A DNA stretch of 49,701 nucleotides from a bacterium (GTDB lineage Bacteria; Acidobacteriota; Thermoanaerobaculia; Multivoradales; J023). Where the stretch lies: NCBI GenBank assembly GCA_024226315.1, contig JAAELT010000180.1:1-49701 (forward strand). The letters run 5' to 3'. Positions 1 through 7,017 of the stretch are shown in pieces. A program made the position numbers and the translations under genes. A model generated the notes under the pieces. The model saw nothing but the letters and a program-made list of their open reading frames with translations. It had not been told where the DNA came from and made no database searches. Numbering within the stretch: position 1 is the first letter of the stretch; every line of letters begins with the position of its first letter.

Positions 1-1020
1 AGCCGTCGTGGTCGGGCTCGGCGGCTCCGTCGTAGTCGCTTTCGTGACAGGAGAAGCAGTCCTGCGGCGTGCCGGCATAGCCGCTGGCGTGGCAGGACTG
101 ACAGTCCACCGCGCGGTGCGCTCCCTGGAGCGCGAAGGCTGTCTGGTTGTGATCGAAATTCGCCGGTGACCATCCGCTGAGCTGGTGGCAGTCCTCGCAG
201 GTCGTCGGGAAGCCGTCGTGGTCGGGCTCGGCGGCTCCGTCGTAGTCGCTCTCGTGACAGGAGAAGCAGTCCTGCGGCGTGCCGGCGTAGCCGCTGGCGT
301 GGCAAGACTGGCAGTCGACGCTCACGTGGGCACCCTGCAGCGAGAAAGCCGTCTGATTGTGGTCGAAGGTGGCCGGCGACCATCCGCTGAGCTGATGGCA
401 GTCCTCGCAGGTGGTGGGGAAGCCCTCGTGCGAAGGCTCCGCGGCGGCACTGTAGTCGCTCTCGTGGCAGGAGAAACAGTCGGTCGGCGTGCCGGCGAAA
501 CCGTCAGCGTGACACGACTGGCAATCCACCACTCGGTGGGCGCCCTGAAGGGAGAACGCGGTCTGGTTGTGGTCGAAGTTGGCCGGCGACCAGCCGTTGA
601 CGGAGTGGCAGTCCTCGCAGGTGGTGGACAGACCGTCGTGGTCGGGCTCGGCGGCGGAGTTGAAGTCACCCCCGTGACAGGTGAAGCAGTCCGACGGCGT
701 GCCGGCGTAGCCGTCGGTGTGACACGATGCGCAGTCCGCCGTCCGGTGCATGCCTTCGAGCGAGAACAGGGTCTGATCGTGGTCGAAGGTCGCCGGCGAC
801 CAGCCGCTCGGCGAATGACAGCTCTCGCAGGTCGTGGGCAACCCTTCGTGGTCGGGCTCGCGGACGCCTTCGAGGTCTCCGGCATGGCATGTCGCGCAGG
901 AGTCCGGAGCCTGGTCGAACACCAGGCTGGTGTGGCAGTCGGCGCACGTCGTGACGTTGTGAGCGCCGCTCAGCGGAAAGCGGGTCGTGGCGTGATCGAA
1001 GCGCGGGGGCTCGCGTAGCG
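1..1020 (-). repeat. 210-bp tandem repeat inside the cytochrome gene
   Basis: Unit boundaries recur at 181, 391, 601 and 811, giving an exact 210-bp (70-codon) period. The unit beginning before position 1 and the one at 211 differ by one base over 60 bases, while units near the N-terminus are more diverged. This suggests recent duplication or homogenisation at the distal end. Each unit encodes three haem sites. Confidence 0.9.
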
Positions 1021-1186
1021 GCGTCCAGCCCTCGACGGTGTGGCAATCGCTGCACTCGATCGCCAGGTCGCCATGCGGGCTGCCCGGGACGTCCGCGCCC
1101 GCGGGCGGTGTGACGGCCAGCGCGCCCGCGGCCACGAGTGCGAGCGTGAGGGCGCGCAGGTTCGATGTTTTCGTGAGCATGTGCAT
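1..1186 (-). CDS. Multihaem cytochrome c with triheme tandem repeats (partial, C-terminus beyond window)
   Basis: The minus-strand reading frame is open from the ATG at 1186 to the left edge, so the C-terminus is missing. It begins with a signal peptide (MHMLTKTSNLRALTLALVAA..., Ala-rich cleavage region), so the protein is exported. I count 15 CxxCH haem-binding motifs in about 395 residues. After an N-terminal part with three motifs, the chain is a 70-residue repeat carrying three CxxCH each (CEDCH, CQSCH, CFSCH) and extra His in FDHNQT and GAH that could serve as distal ligands. This pattern is typical of the cytochrome c3/c7 superfamily. Such proteins carry electrons across the periplasm or to extracellular acceptors; that role is inferred. 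GAGGAG lies 5 nt before the first ATG; a second in-frame ATG at 1180 is a less well spaced alternative. The total haem number cannot be known from this window. Confidence 0.93.
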   Translation of the reverse strand, partial: MHMLTKTSNLRALTLALVAAGALAVTPPAGADVPGSPHGDLAIECSDCHTVEGWTPLREPPRFDHATTRFPLSGAHNVTTCADCHTSLVFDQAPDSCATCHAGDLEGVREPDHEGLPTTCESCHSPSGWSPATFDHDQTLFSLEGMHRTADCASCHTDGYAGTPSDCFTCHGGDFNSAAEPDHDGLSTTCEDCHSVNGWSPANFDHNQTAFSLQGAHRVVDCQSCHADGFAGTPTDCFSCHESDYSAAAEPSHEGFPTTCEDCHQLSGWSPATFDHNQTAFSLQGAHVSVDCQSCHASGYAGTPQDCFSCHESDYDGAAEPDHDGFPTTCEDCHQLSGWSPANFDHNQTAFALQGAHRAVDCQSCHASGYAGTPQDCFSCHESDYDGAAEPDHDG

Positions 1187-1280
1187 ATCGGCTCCTCGAG
1201 CGACAGCACATGTTAGGAAGCGCTTGGTGAACGAATGATGAATGCTTGCCAGGAGTCCGAGGCCTCGAGACCGGAGCGAC

Positions 1281-1325
1281 GGAAAGAGAAGAGCCCGCGG
1301 TCGCTCCTGCGGCCGCGGGCTCTTC
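1281..1325 (-). terminator. Rho-independent terminator after the small ORF
   Basis: Arms at 1288-1300 and 1313-1325 form a perfect 13-bp GC-rich stem with a 12-nt loop. Read on the minus strand the stem is followed by TCTTTCC. It follows the 31-residue ORF and would insulate it from the cytochrome gene downstream. Confidence 0.7.
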
Positions 1326-1341
1326 AGTCACCGAAGCGAAT

Positions 1342-1437
1342 CTACTTCTCGTTGCCGCCGTTGCAGACGATGCCGGCGTTCCACGCCAGCAGGGTCGTCA
1401 GGAAGCATCTCGAGATCGCTCGGGCTGATCGCCTCAT
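1342..1437 (-). CDS. Candidate small protein, 31 residues
   Basis: A short minus-strand ORF starts at ATG 1437, preceded by GGAGGA with about 8 nt spacing. It encodes a peptide starting MRRSARAISRCF, with a hydrophobic middle (LTTLLAWNAGIV) and the C-terminus CNGGNEK. A strong hairpin with a pyrimidine-rich tail lies 17 nt after the stop. The combination of ribosome site, short ORF and dedicated terminator supports a real transcription unit. I do not recognise the family. The two cysteines and the hydrophobic centre would suit a small membrane or secreted peptide, but this is a guess. Confidence 0.5.
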   Translation of the reverse strand: MRRSARAISRCFLTTLLAWNAGIVCNGGNEK

Positions 1438-1658
1438 CGCCGAGTCCTCCGGTTTGTTTCTGGGATGTGTCCCTACTTCGAAACGCGGAGGCCGGCGGTG
1501 GTTTCTCTCATGGGCGATCGGACTCGTGTCCGCACCCGCGGCCCCATGGCCTCTACAGGCGGCACGGAGGCCGGCATTCATCCCTCGGGTGTTGCATCTG
1601 TCTTGGCGGGTCTACACCATGGGGCAAGTCAAGCTGTACCCATTTTCGGAGGTAACCC

Positions 1659-3437
1659 ATGCGACCCGCCGCCCCAGCCCTTCTCTCGACAGCGATCCTC
1701 GCGACGACTCTGCTGTCGATTCCTCCCATAAAAGCCCAGGAAACCGATCTCGAAGCCTTCAGCGACGTCATCGACGTCCGGGTGCTGAATCTGGAGGTGG
1801 CCGTCACCGACAAGGACGGCGCCCACGTCGAAGACCTGCGGCCGGAGGACTTTCGCCTGACGGTCGACGGCAACGTCGTGCCGATCGAGTATTTCAGCGA
1901 GATCCGTTTCGGCTCGTCGATCGATCCCGGCGCGGCGGAGACGATCGAGGCCTCGCCGATCTCGACGGTGCCGTCGGTGGCGCCGGGCAAGGTCGTCGGC
2001 ACCAGCTTCCTACTGTTCGTCGACGACTACTTCGGCGTCGCCCGCAACCGCAAGATCGTGCTCGAGAACATCATCGAGACGATCCCCCGGCTGGGACCGG
2101 AGGATCGCATGGCGGTGGTGTCGTTCAACGGCCGCAAGCTCGAGCTCGTGGGCAACTGGGAGACCTCGCACCCGGGTATCGTCAGGAACCTGCGCAAGGC
2201 GATCGCAGCGGAGGCCGGTGGATTGAAGCGGCGATCCGAGCTCAACAGCTATGAGCTGCAGCTGCGCAGCCTGGGGGCCGGGCTGATCGAGGATAGCCTC
2301 GAGAACACCAAGGTCGAGTATGTTCGCGCCCTGAGCCGGCAGGTCGACACCGTGGTCAAGGCGGCCACCGCCGCCATGCGCGCGATGGCCATGCCACCGG
2401 GACGCAAGGTGATGCTGCTGACCTCGGGCGGCTGGCCGGACGACCCGGCCCAGTACGCCGTCGGCACCGACCCGGACATCCGCAACCGTACCAAGCGCTA
2501 TTCTCCCAAACCGGCCTTCGACGACCTGGCCGGTACCGCCAACAAGCTCGGCTACACGATCTACACCATCGACATGGCGGGCCGGAACCAGGCGCGGGCG
2601 GGCGACGCCGGCAACGCCGAGCTGGTGGGGGAGAATTTCCGCCAGGCGCCTCCTGATACCTTGCCCGACGACAACCCTGGAGTCGTAACGAACTCGGCCT
2701 TCGGTGCGCCACCGCCGCCGGAACAGGTCATCGGCCAGCTCATGGAAGATGTCATCCAGACCTTCGAGCTGACCGCCGGCCGCGAGCAGCTGGTGGAGGG
2801 GGCGCTCATCGAGCTGGCGCGCGAGACCGGTGGTGAGGCGATGCTCAACAGCTTCCGCGCCACCGCCCTGCCGCGCACGCTCGAGGGCATCAGCAGCTAC
2901 TACTGGCTCGGCTACACCCCGTCCTGGGCACGCGACGACGAGGAGCACAAGGTGCGGATCGAGGTGTTGCGCCCAGGCCTGAAGACCCGGAGCCGCCGCG
3001 GCTTTCGAGACCTGTCGCGCAAGTCCGAGGTCACCATGATGGTCGAGAGCAACCTGCTCTTCGACACCGACCTGCGGGGCCATTCGCTCCATGCGACGCT
3101 CGGCGAACCCAAAAAGGCGGGCGGCAAGAAGCTCGAGCTCCCCGTGTCCCTCAAGATCCCGCTGGACCAGTTGTTGATGCTGCCGGTCGCCGGCGGTTTC
3201 GAGGCCAACCTCGAGCTGCGCGTGGCGGTGATCGACGAGAAGGGCGCCCGCTCCGAGATCCCGGTCATCCCGGTCAAGCTGGGCGGCGACACCAAGCCGT
3301 CGCCGGGCGCCTACGCCACCTACGACACCACCCTGGTTCTACGCGCCATCCAGCAGCAGCTGGCGCTGGTGCTCTATGACGTGGCGGGGGAGAAGATGCT
3401 CTCCACGTCCGTGGACTTCGACCCGGGCTCGGGTTGA
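1659..3437 (+). CDS. Secreted VWFA-related protein (acidobacterial VWFA family)
   Basis: 592 residues with an N-terminal signal peptide (MRPAAPALLSTAILATTLL...). The ATG at 1659 follows GGAGG. The order resembles TIGR03436-type proteins: an N-terminal strand region with the motif RPEDFRLTVDG and PIEYFSEI (residues about 55-80), a von Willebrand A-like domain starting at FLLFVDDYFG (about 115), GRKVMLLTSGGWP (about 245), and SYYWLGYTP near 415, then a beta-rich C-terminal region. The canonical MIDAS DxSxS is replaced by DDYFG, so metal-dependent adhesion is uncertain. It is paralogous to the gene at 5325 along its whole length. The function is probably at the cell surface or in the periplasm; the partner is unknown. 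Confidence 0.88.
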   Translation: MRPAAPALLSTAILATTLLSIPPIKAQETDLEAFSDVIDVRVLNLEVAVTDKDGAHVEDLRPEDFRLTVDGNVVPIEYFSEIRFGSSIDPGAAETIEASPISTVPSVAPGKVVGTSFLLFVDDYFGVARNRKIVLENIIETIPRLGPEDRMAVVSFNGRKLELVGNWETSHPGIVRNLRKAIAAEAGGLKRRSELNSYELQLRSLGAGLIEDSLENTKVEYVRALSRQVDTVVKAATAAMRAMAMPPGRKVMLLTSGGWPDDPAQYAVGTDPDIRNRTKRYSPKPAFDDLAGTANKLGYTIYTIDMAGRNQARAGDAGNAELVGENFRQAPPDTLPDDNPGVVTNSAFGAPPPPEQVIGQLMEDVIQTFELTAGREQLVEGALIELARETGGEAMLNSFRATALPRTLEGISSYYWLGYTPSWARDDEEHKVRIEVLRPGLKTRSRRGFRDLSRKSEVTMMVESNLLFDTDLRGHSLHATLGEPKKAGGKKLELPVSLKIPLDQLLMLPVAGGFEANLELRVAVIDEKGARSEIPVIPVKLGGDTKPSPGAYATYDTTLVLRAIQQQLALVLYDVAGEKMLSTSVDFDPGSG

Positions 3438-3499
3438 TCGACCGTCACTCGGTCGAAGCCTGCGACGATGCCAGGCGCACCAGGCACCCAGGCCCACAG

Positions 3500-3634
3500 C
3501 TGGACGGCCCGCAGGTCGAGCGGCTGAGGGAATCCGAGGGCCGCCAGGTTGGGGTAATCCCGGCGGACCTGTTCCTCGATGTCGTCGCGCTCCCTTTGGA
3601 GCTGCCGTAGCTTGGCGCGCAGAGCCTCGATCTC
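3500..3634 (-). pseudogene. Relic resembling the linker of a CHAT-domain protein
   Basis: The minus-strand translation over about 45 codons reads EIEALRAKLRQLQRERDDIE, then EEQVRRDYPNLAALGFPQPL and DLRAVQ. This closely resembles the coiled-coil plus 'NPRYAALRYPEPLSLAEVQ' linker that precedes the CHAT peptidase domain in TPR-CHAT proteins. Neither the TPR part nor the CHAT catalytic part is present on either side, and the frame runs into the antisense of the neighbouring genes. I infer a degraded fragment. The alternative is chance similarity of a coiled-coil-like sequence. Confidence 0.42.
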
Positions 3635-3637
3635 TCC

Positions 3638-3934
3638 ATGCCGGAAGAGACAGCGGACATCCTCGTCATTTCCTCCAGGATCGACCCCGCACAGCTTCAT
3701 GGCCTTGTCGGGGCGTACTTCGCCGACATGGTGAAGTACGTCGTCGACGTCCGGAGGCGAGTCGTCGGCATCGGAGGCGAGCTCCATGCGGACGCCGAGA
3801 ACCTCCCGGCTCTGATCAACATCCGACCGGCTCAGGGAGACCGCAGCATGGAGGTCGCCGACAAAGCCACGAGGCAGGCCATCCGCGAGATAACGTTCGA
3901 ATTGATCGGCCAGGGTGAGGAGCTCGACCCATGA
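3638..3934 (+). CDS. DUF5674 family protein
   Basis: 98 residues. Family signatures are visible: FADMVKYVVDV (residues 28-38), IGGELHADAENL (45-56), and LINIRPAQGDRS (59-70), with a C-terminal helix ending in REITFELIG. DUF5674 proteins are small cytoplasmic proteins of unknown function, usually a little over 100 residues; here the loop between ELHAD and INIRP seems shortened. The start at 3638 has no clear Shine-Dalgarno sequence and an in-frame stop lies upstream. It sits alone between apparent gene relics on the opposite strand. Confidence 0.75.
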   Translation: MPEETADILVISSRIDPAQLHGLVGAYFADMVKYVVDVRRRVVGIGGELHADAENLPALINIRPAQGDRSMEVADKATRQAIREITFELIGQGEELDP

Positions 3935-4046
3935 CGAGTCAACACGCCAGCTTGACCGCGGCCCGGCTTTCCGCTGCCTTCTCCGCTTCACACCCGTCGC
4001 TTCCCAACAGATTCCGTATCTACTCCCGCCTCGGACGTCTGGGTCG

Positions 4047-4229
4047 TCACTCTGACGGAGCCAGCGAAGAGGCCAAACGCACGGTTTCGGCGTCGTCGTG
4101 GTCGGGCAGGGTAGCCAGCAGGCCGATCGCGCCCCAGTAGATGCCGGTGGGCGTCGGACCGTGCTCGCTGCGCAGGGTGCTGCGGGCCTGCCACGAGCCG
4201 TCGTCCTGCTGGCTGTCGAGCTGGGAACG
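4047..4229 (-). pseudogene. Fragment with a QQxDGSW repeat (prenyltransferase/terpene-cyclase-type repeat)
   Basis: The last 60 codons of a minus-strand frame read LDSQQDDGSWQARS, then GPTPTGIYWGAIGLLATLPD and HDDAETVRLA. The QQxDGSW motif followed by a Thr/Ala-rich helix and a small-helix repeat is what squalene-cyclase/prenyltransferase alpha-toroid repeats look like. Only about one repeat is recognisable and upstream codons do not continue the similarity. I infer the C-terminal remnant of a decayed gene, with low certainty. Confidence 0.3.
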
Positions 4230-4328
4230 CTGCGCCCTATCGCCGGTGCTGTCATCAGCGTCGTGGCCAGACAGCGCGAGGGCGTAGGCTTTTACACGGC
4301 ACTGGCTCGTAGGGCTCGCGGTCGGACC

Positions 4329-4365
4329 CACCTGGCAGGGTGGTGTCGACCCACCCTGCCGGGTG
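4329..4365 (+). terminator. Strong hairpin, possible terminator
   Basis: A 15-bp stem (4329-4343 with 4351-4365, one G-T pair) closes a 7-nt loop and is followed on the plus strand by TTGCTTTC. It lies about 100 nt before the start of the gene at 4463 and could be a terminator for leftward-located plus transcription or part of a leader. Confidence 0.45.
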
Positions 4366-4411
4366 TTGCTTTCGGCTGCTGATTTCTGATGGCCTGCTTG
4401 GTGGGTCATTC

Positions 4412-4435
4412 CGCCGTCCCGTTTCCGGGACGGCG
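4412..4435 (+). promoter_or_regulatory. Hairpin just upstream of the ribosome-binding site
   Basis: A 9-bp stem (4412-4420 with 4427-4435) with a 6-nt loop sits 18 nt before the GGGAGGAG of the gene at 4463. It may affect mRNA stability or translation; no known riboswitch is recognised. Confidence 0.35.
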
Positions 4436-4462
4436 CGCCGGCCCGTTCGATTGGGAGGAGTC

Positions 4463-5191
4463 ATGAAGAGAATAACGTTTATTTTGTTGTCGCTCGCCCT
4501 CATCTCGCTGCTCTGTTCCGGCCCGGCTCACGCTACGGGAACCTCGGATCGCGCTCCCTCAGTGGGTGCGGAGGTCCCCCGGGAGCTGCTGGGAACGTGG
4601 GATCCCCCGCCGTCCAGGAGTGGCATGGGCTCGACCTACGAGTTTCATGCGGACGGCTCGATGACGGTCACTTTCGGAGTGATCGCCGATGGCATCTATC
4701 GGCGGCAGGGGGATCGGATCCTGGTCGAGAGCTGGGACGGAACGAGCGAATGCAGACTCGAAGACGACGCGCTGATCCACGTCGCCGAGCCGGGAGGCAC
4801 GATGCGCTTCGTGAGTGACGACCCGGCATCCGGCGGCGACGGCCTGATCGATCGTCGCTGGCGCGCGGAGAGCTCGGCCTTGCCGGAACCGGTGGACAAG
4901 ATGTACCAGGTCTTCACCGCCGACGGCAAGATGCTGATGCGGATTCCGTTCCAGACCCAGACCGGGACCTACTCGGTCGACGGCGACACCCTGGTGATGG
5001 AGTTCGCGGGCCGGAAGTCGGTCTCGGAGTTTCGCATCGACGGCGTCACGCTGGTCCTGACCTCCGAGGACGCGGGCAAGACCATGACCCTCAAGCGGCC
5101 TGGCCAGTGGTTGCCGGGCCCGAACGAAGCCGGCCGATCCCGGGAGGAAGTCGATGCGCGGGCAGAGCAACCGGATCCTGCCGGTCTGTAA
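4463..5191 (+). CDS. Secreted lipocalin-like hypothetical protein
   Basis: 242 residues starting at ATG 4463 after GGGAGGAG. The N-terminus MKRITFILLSLALISLLCSG is a signal peptide, and LLCSG could also be read as a lipobox, so it may be a lipoprotein. Two similar halves follow: LLGTWDPPP...YEFHADGSMTV...GIYRRQGDRIL (residues about 40-90) and YQVFTADGKMLMRI...GTYSVDGDTLVMEF (about 150-185), each like the 'GxW ... F..dG...  G.Y...gd.l' pattern of lipocalin-like proteins (DUF5640-type). The role is probably ligand binding or structural in the periplasm. It precedes a VWFA-related gene with a 133-nt gap. Confidence 0.65.
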   Translation: MKRITFILLSLALISLLCSGPAHATGTSDRAPSVGAEVPRELLGTWDPPPSRSGMGSTYEFHADGSMTVTFGVIADGIYRRQGDRILVESWDGTSECRLEDDALIHVAEPGGTMRFVSDDPASGGDGLIDRRWRAESSALPEPVDKMYQVFTADGKMLMRIPFQTQTGTYSVDGDTLVMEFAGRKSVSEFRIDGVTLVLTSEDAGKTMTLKRPGQWLPGPNEAGRSREEVDARAEQPDPAGL

Positions 5192-5324
5192 GGGAAGCCG
5201 GTCTACTACAACGTGCCGGTGAATTTCCGGTTGCAGTGACTCCAGATCGGCATTCTCGATCCGCGCGGTCTAGACCCAACATTTCCGCCCGCCGGTGGAT
5301 CCGAATAGAGAGGAGGGGAATGAC

Positions 5325-6980
5325 ATGCGATACGAGCCTGGTCTCTCGTCCCGCGCCGCGGCGGTCGCGGCGTCTCTGCTGATCCTTTCGTTCGTGGGCT
5401 CGGCGCTGGCCACCCAGCCCACCGACGACATCGCCGGCGTCTTCGGCGAGGTGATCGACGTACGGGTGGTCAACCTCGAAGTGGTGGTCACCGATTCCGA
5501 GGGCCGCCGGGTGGAGGGTCTGGCGCCTAAGGACTTCGTCCTCTACGTCGACGGCCGCCAAGTCCCGATCGAGTACTTCACCGAGGTACTGGACGGCGCG
5601 GCCGTGACCGCCGGGGTCGGGCGCGCTGCCGCGGCGGTACCCGCCCTGGAGGCGGGCGGCGCGGTGCGCACCAACTACCTGGTGTTCATCGACGAGTACT
5701 TCACACTCGCTCGCGACCGCGACCGGGCCGTCGACGAGCTGATCGAGCAGCTGACGCTGCTCGGTGCCGCCGACCGCATGGCGATCCTGGCCTGGAACGG
5801 CGGCAAGCTGGAGCTGCTGAGCAACTGGAGCGGCTCGGTGGACGACCTGCGGCAGGCGCTCGAGACGGCCAGGGGCCGTCCCACCAAGGGCCTCCAGCGC
5901 GAGGTCGAGCTGCGCCAGACGCAGCGTGGCTCGATGCCCGGCCGTTACGGCAGCCGCTACGGCCATCCCGAGGTCAGGTACCGGGCGCAGCGGCGACAAG
6001 AGCATGTCGAACGCGTGATCCAGGCCGCCACCACCGCCCTGCGCGGCTTCGCCCGTCCGCCCGGGCGGCGGGCGATGCTGCTTCTCGCCGGTGGTTGGCC
6101 CTACAACCCGTGGGACACGGTGGTGGTCGACACCTTCGCGGCGTCCCGATTCTCACCCAGCCTCGGTTACGGGCCGTGTCTCTACCGGCAGCTCTACGAT
6201 ACCGCCAACCGGCTGGGCTACACACTCTATCCGGTGGACCTGAGGGGCTTCGGAGGCGGCCTCGGGCCGAGCGCCGAGCACCGCACCTCGGGCCAGGCCC
6301 TGTACCACTCACGGCTGGCCACCAACCGCGAGTGGAGCGAGCATTCCACCCTGGATCTGCTCGCCTACCAGACCGGCGGCCGATCTTTCCTCAACCGTGA
6401 GCGCCGCACGGCCCTGGAGCAGGTGGTGCACGACACGCGGTCCTACTACTGGCTCGGCTTCACCCCCACCTGGCGTGGTAGCAACCGCCGCCACCGGCTC
6501 GAGATCCAGGTGCGCGATCCGCGGCTCGAGGTGCGCTCGCGGCGGAGCTTTTCCGATCTGTCGCGGCGCACCGAGATCGACATGCTGGTGGAGAGCGCGC
6601 TGCTGTTCGGCGATCCCCCGGGGCCGAAGGTGCTGGCGGCGGAGCTGGGCGAGCCGCGGGGCGCCGGCTTCCGCAAGGTCGAGGTGCCCCTGGTCGTCCT
6701 CATTCCCTTCGACGCGCTGACCTTCCTGCCCAGCCGCGCGGGCTGGACCGCGGTGGTGGAGCTGCGGGTGGCGGTGGAGGACAAGAACGGTGACCGCAAC
6801 GAGATCGTCGTGGTGCCGGTCCGCCTCGACCTTCCCGAGCCGCCCGAGCGCGGAGGGCTCGGCCGCTACCACACTGCGCTCAAGATGCGCCGGCTGAGGC
6901 ACGACGTGGTGATCTCGGTCCACGATCCGTACTCCGCCCGCAACCTGTGGACCCGCGTGGAGTTCGATCCGCGCGCTTGA
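5325..6980 (+). CDS. Secreted VWFA-related protein, paralogue of the 1659 gene
   Basis: 551 residues from ATG 5325, chosen because GAGGAGGGG lies 6 nt upstream and the next residues form a signal peptide (AAAVAASLLILSFVGSALA). The domain order is as in the 1659 gene: LAPKDFVLYVDG and PIEYFTEVLDG, a VWA-like domain beginning YLVFIDEYFTLARDR (residues about 112-128), RRAMLLLAGGWP, then SYYWLGFTP, and a beta-rich C-terminus. The MIDAS position reads DEYFT instead of DxSxS, the same type of substitution as its paralogue. The two proteins have probably arisen by duplication and may share a partner such as the following TonB-like protein, only 37 bp downstream. Confidence 0.87.
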   Translation: MRYEPGLSSRAAAVAASLLILSFVGSALATQPTDDIAGVFGEVIDVRVVNLEVVVTDSEGRRVEGLAPKDFVLYVDGRQVPIEYFTEVLDGAAVTAGVGRAAAAVPALEAGGAVRTNYLVFIDEYFTLARDRDRAVDELIEQLTLLGAADRMAILAWNGGKLELLSNWSGSVDDLRQALETARGRPTKGLQREVELRQTQRGSMPGRYGSRYGHPEVRYRAQRRQEHVERVIQAATTALRGFARPPGRRAMLLLAGGWPYNPWDTVVVDTFAASRFSPSLGYGPCLYRQLYDTANRLGYTLYPVDLRGFGGGLGPSAEHRTSGQALYHSRLATNREWSEHSTLDLLAYQTGGRSFLNRERRTALEQVVHDTRSYYWLGFTPTWRGSNRRHRLEIQVRDPRLEVRSRRSFSDLSRRTEIDMLVESALLFGDPPGPKVLAAELGEPRGAGFRKVEVPLVVLIPFDALTFLPSRAGWTAVVELRVAVEDKNGDRNEIVVVPVRLDLPEPPERGGLGRYHTALKMRRLRHDVVISVHDPYSARNLWTRVEFDPRA

Positions 6981-7017
6981 CCGGGGTCGGCGACCTCTCG
7001 ATGCAGGAGTGCGAGAG

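Noticed and set aside
185..1018. 277-codon plus-strand ORF across the cytochrome repeats
   Set aside because: It is the antisense of the CxxCH repeats; its repeated Val/Gly-rich text is produced by the 210-bp periodicity, and it has no ribosome site.
3374..4255. 293-codon minus-strand ORF as one gene
   Set aside because: It runs antisense to the end of the VWFA gene and to DUF5674. Only the short CHAT-like segment has protein-like similarity.
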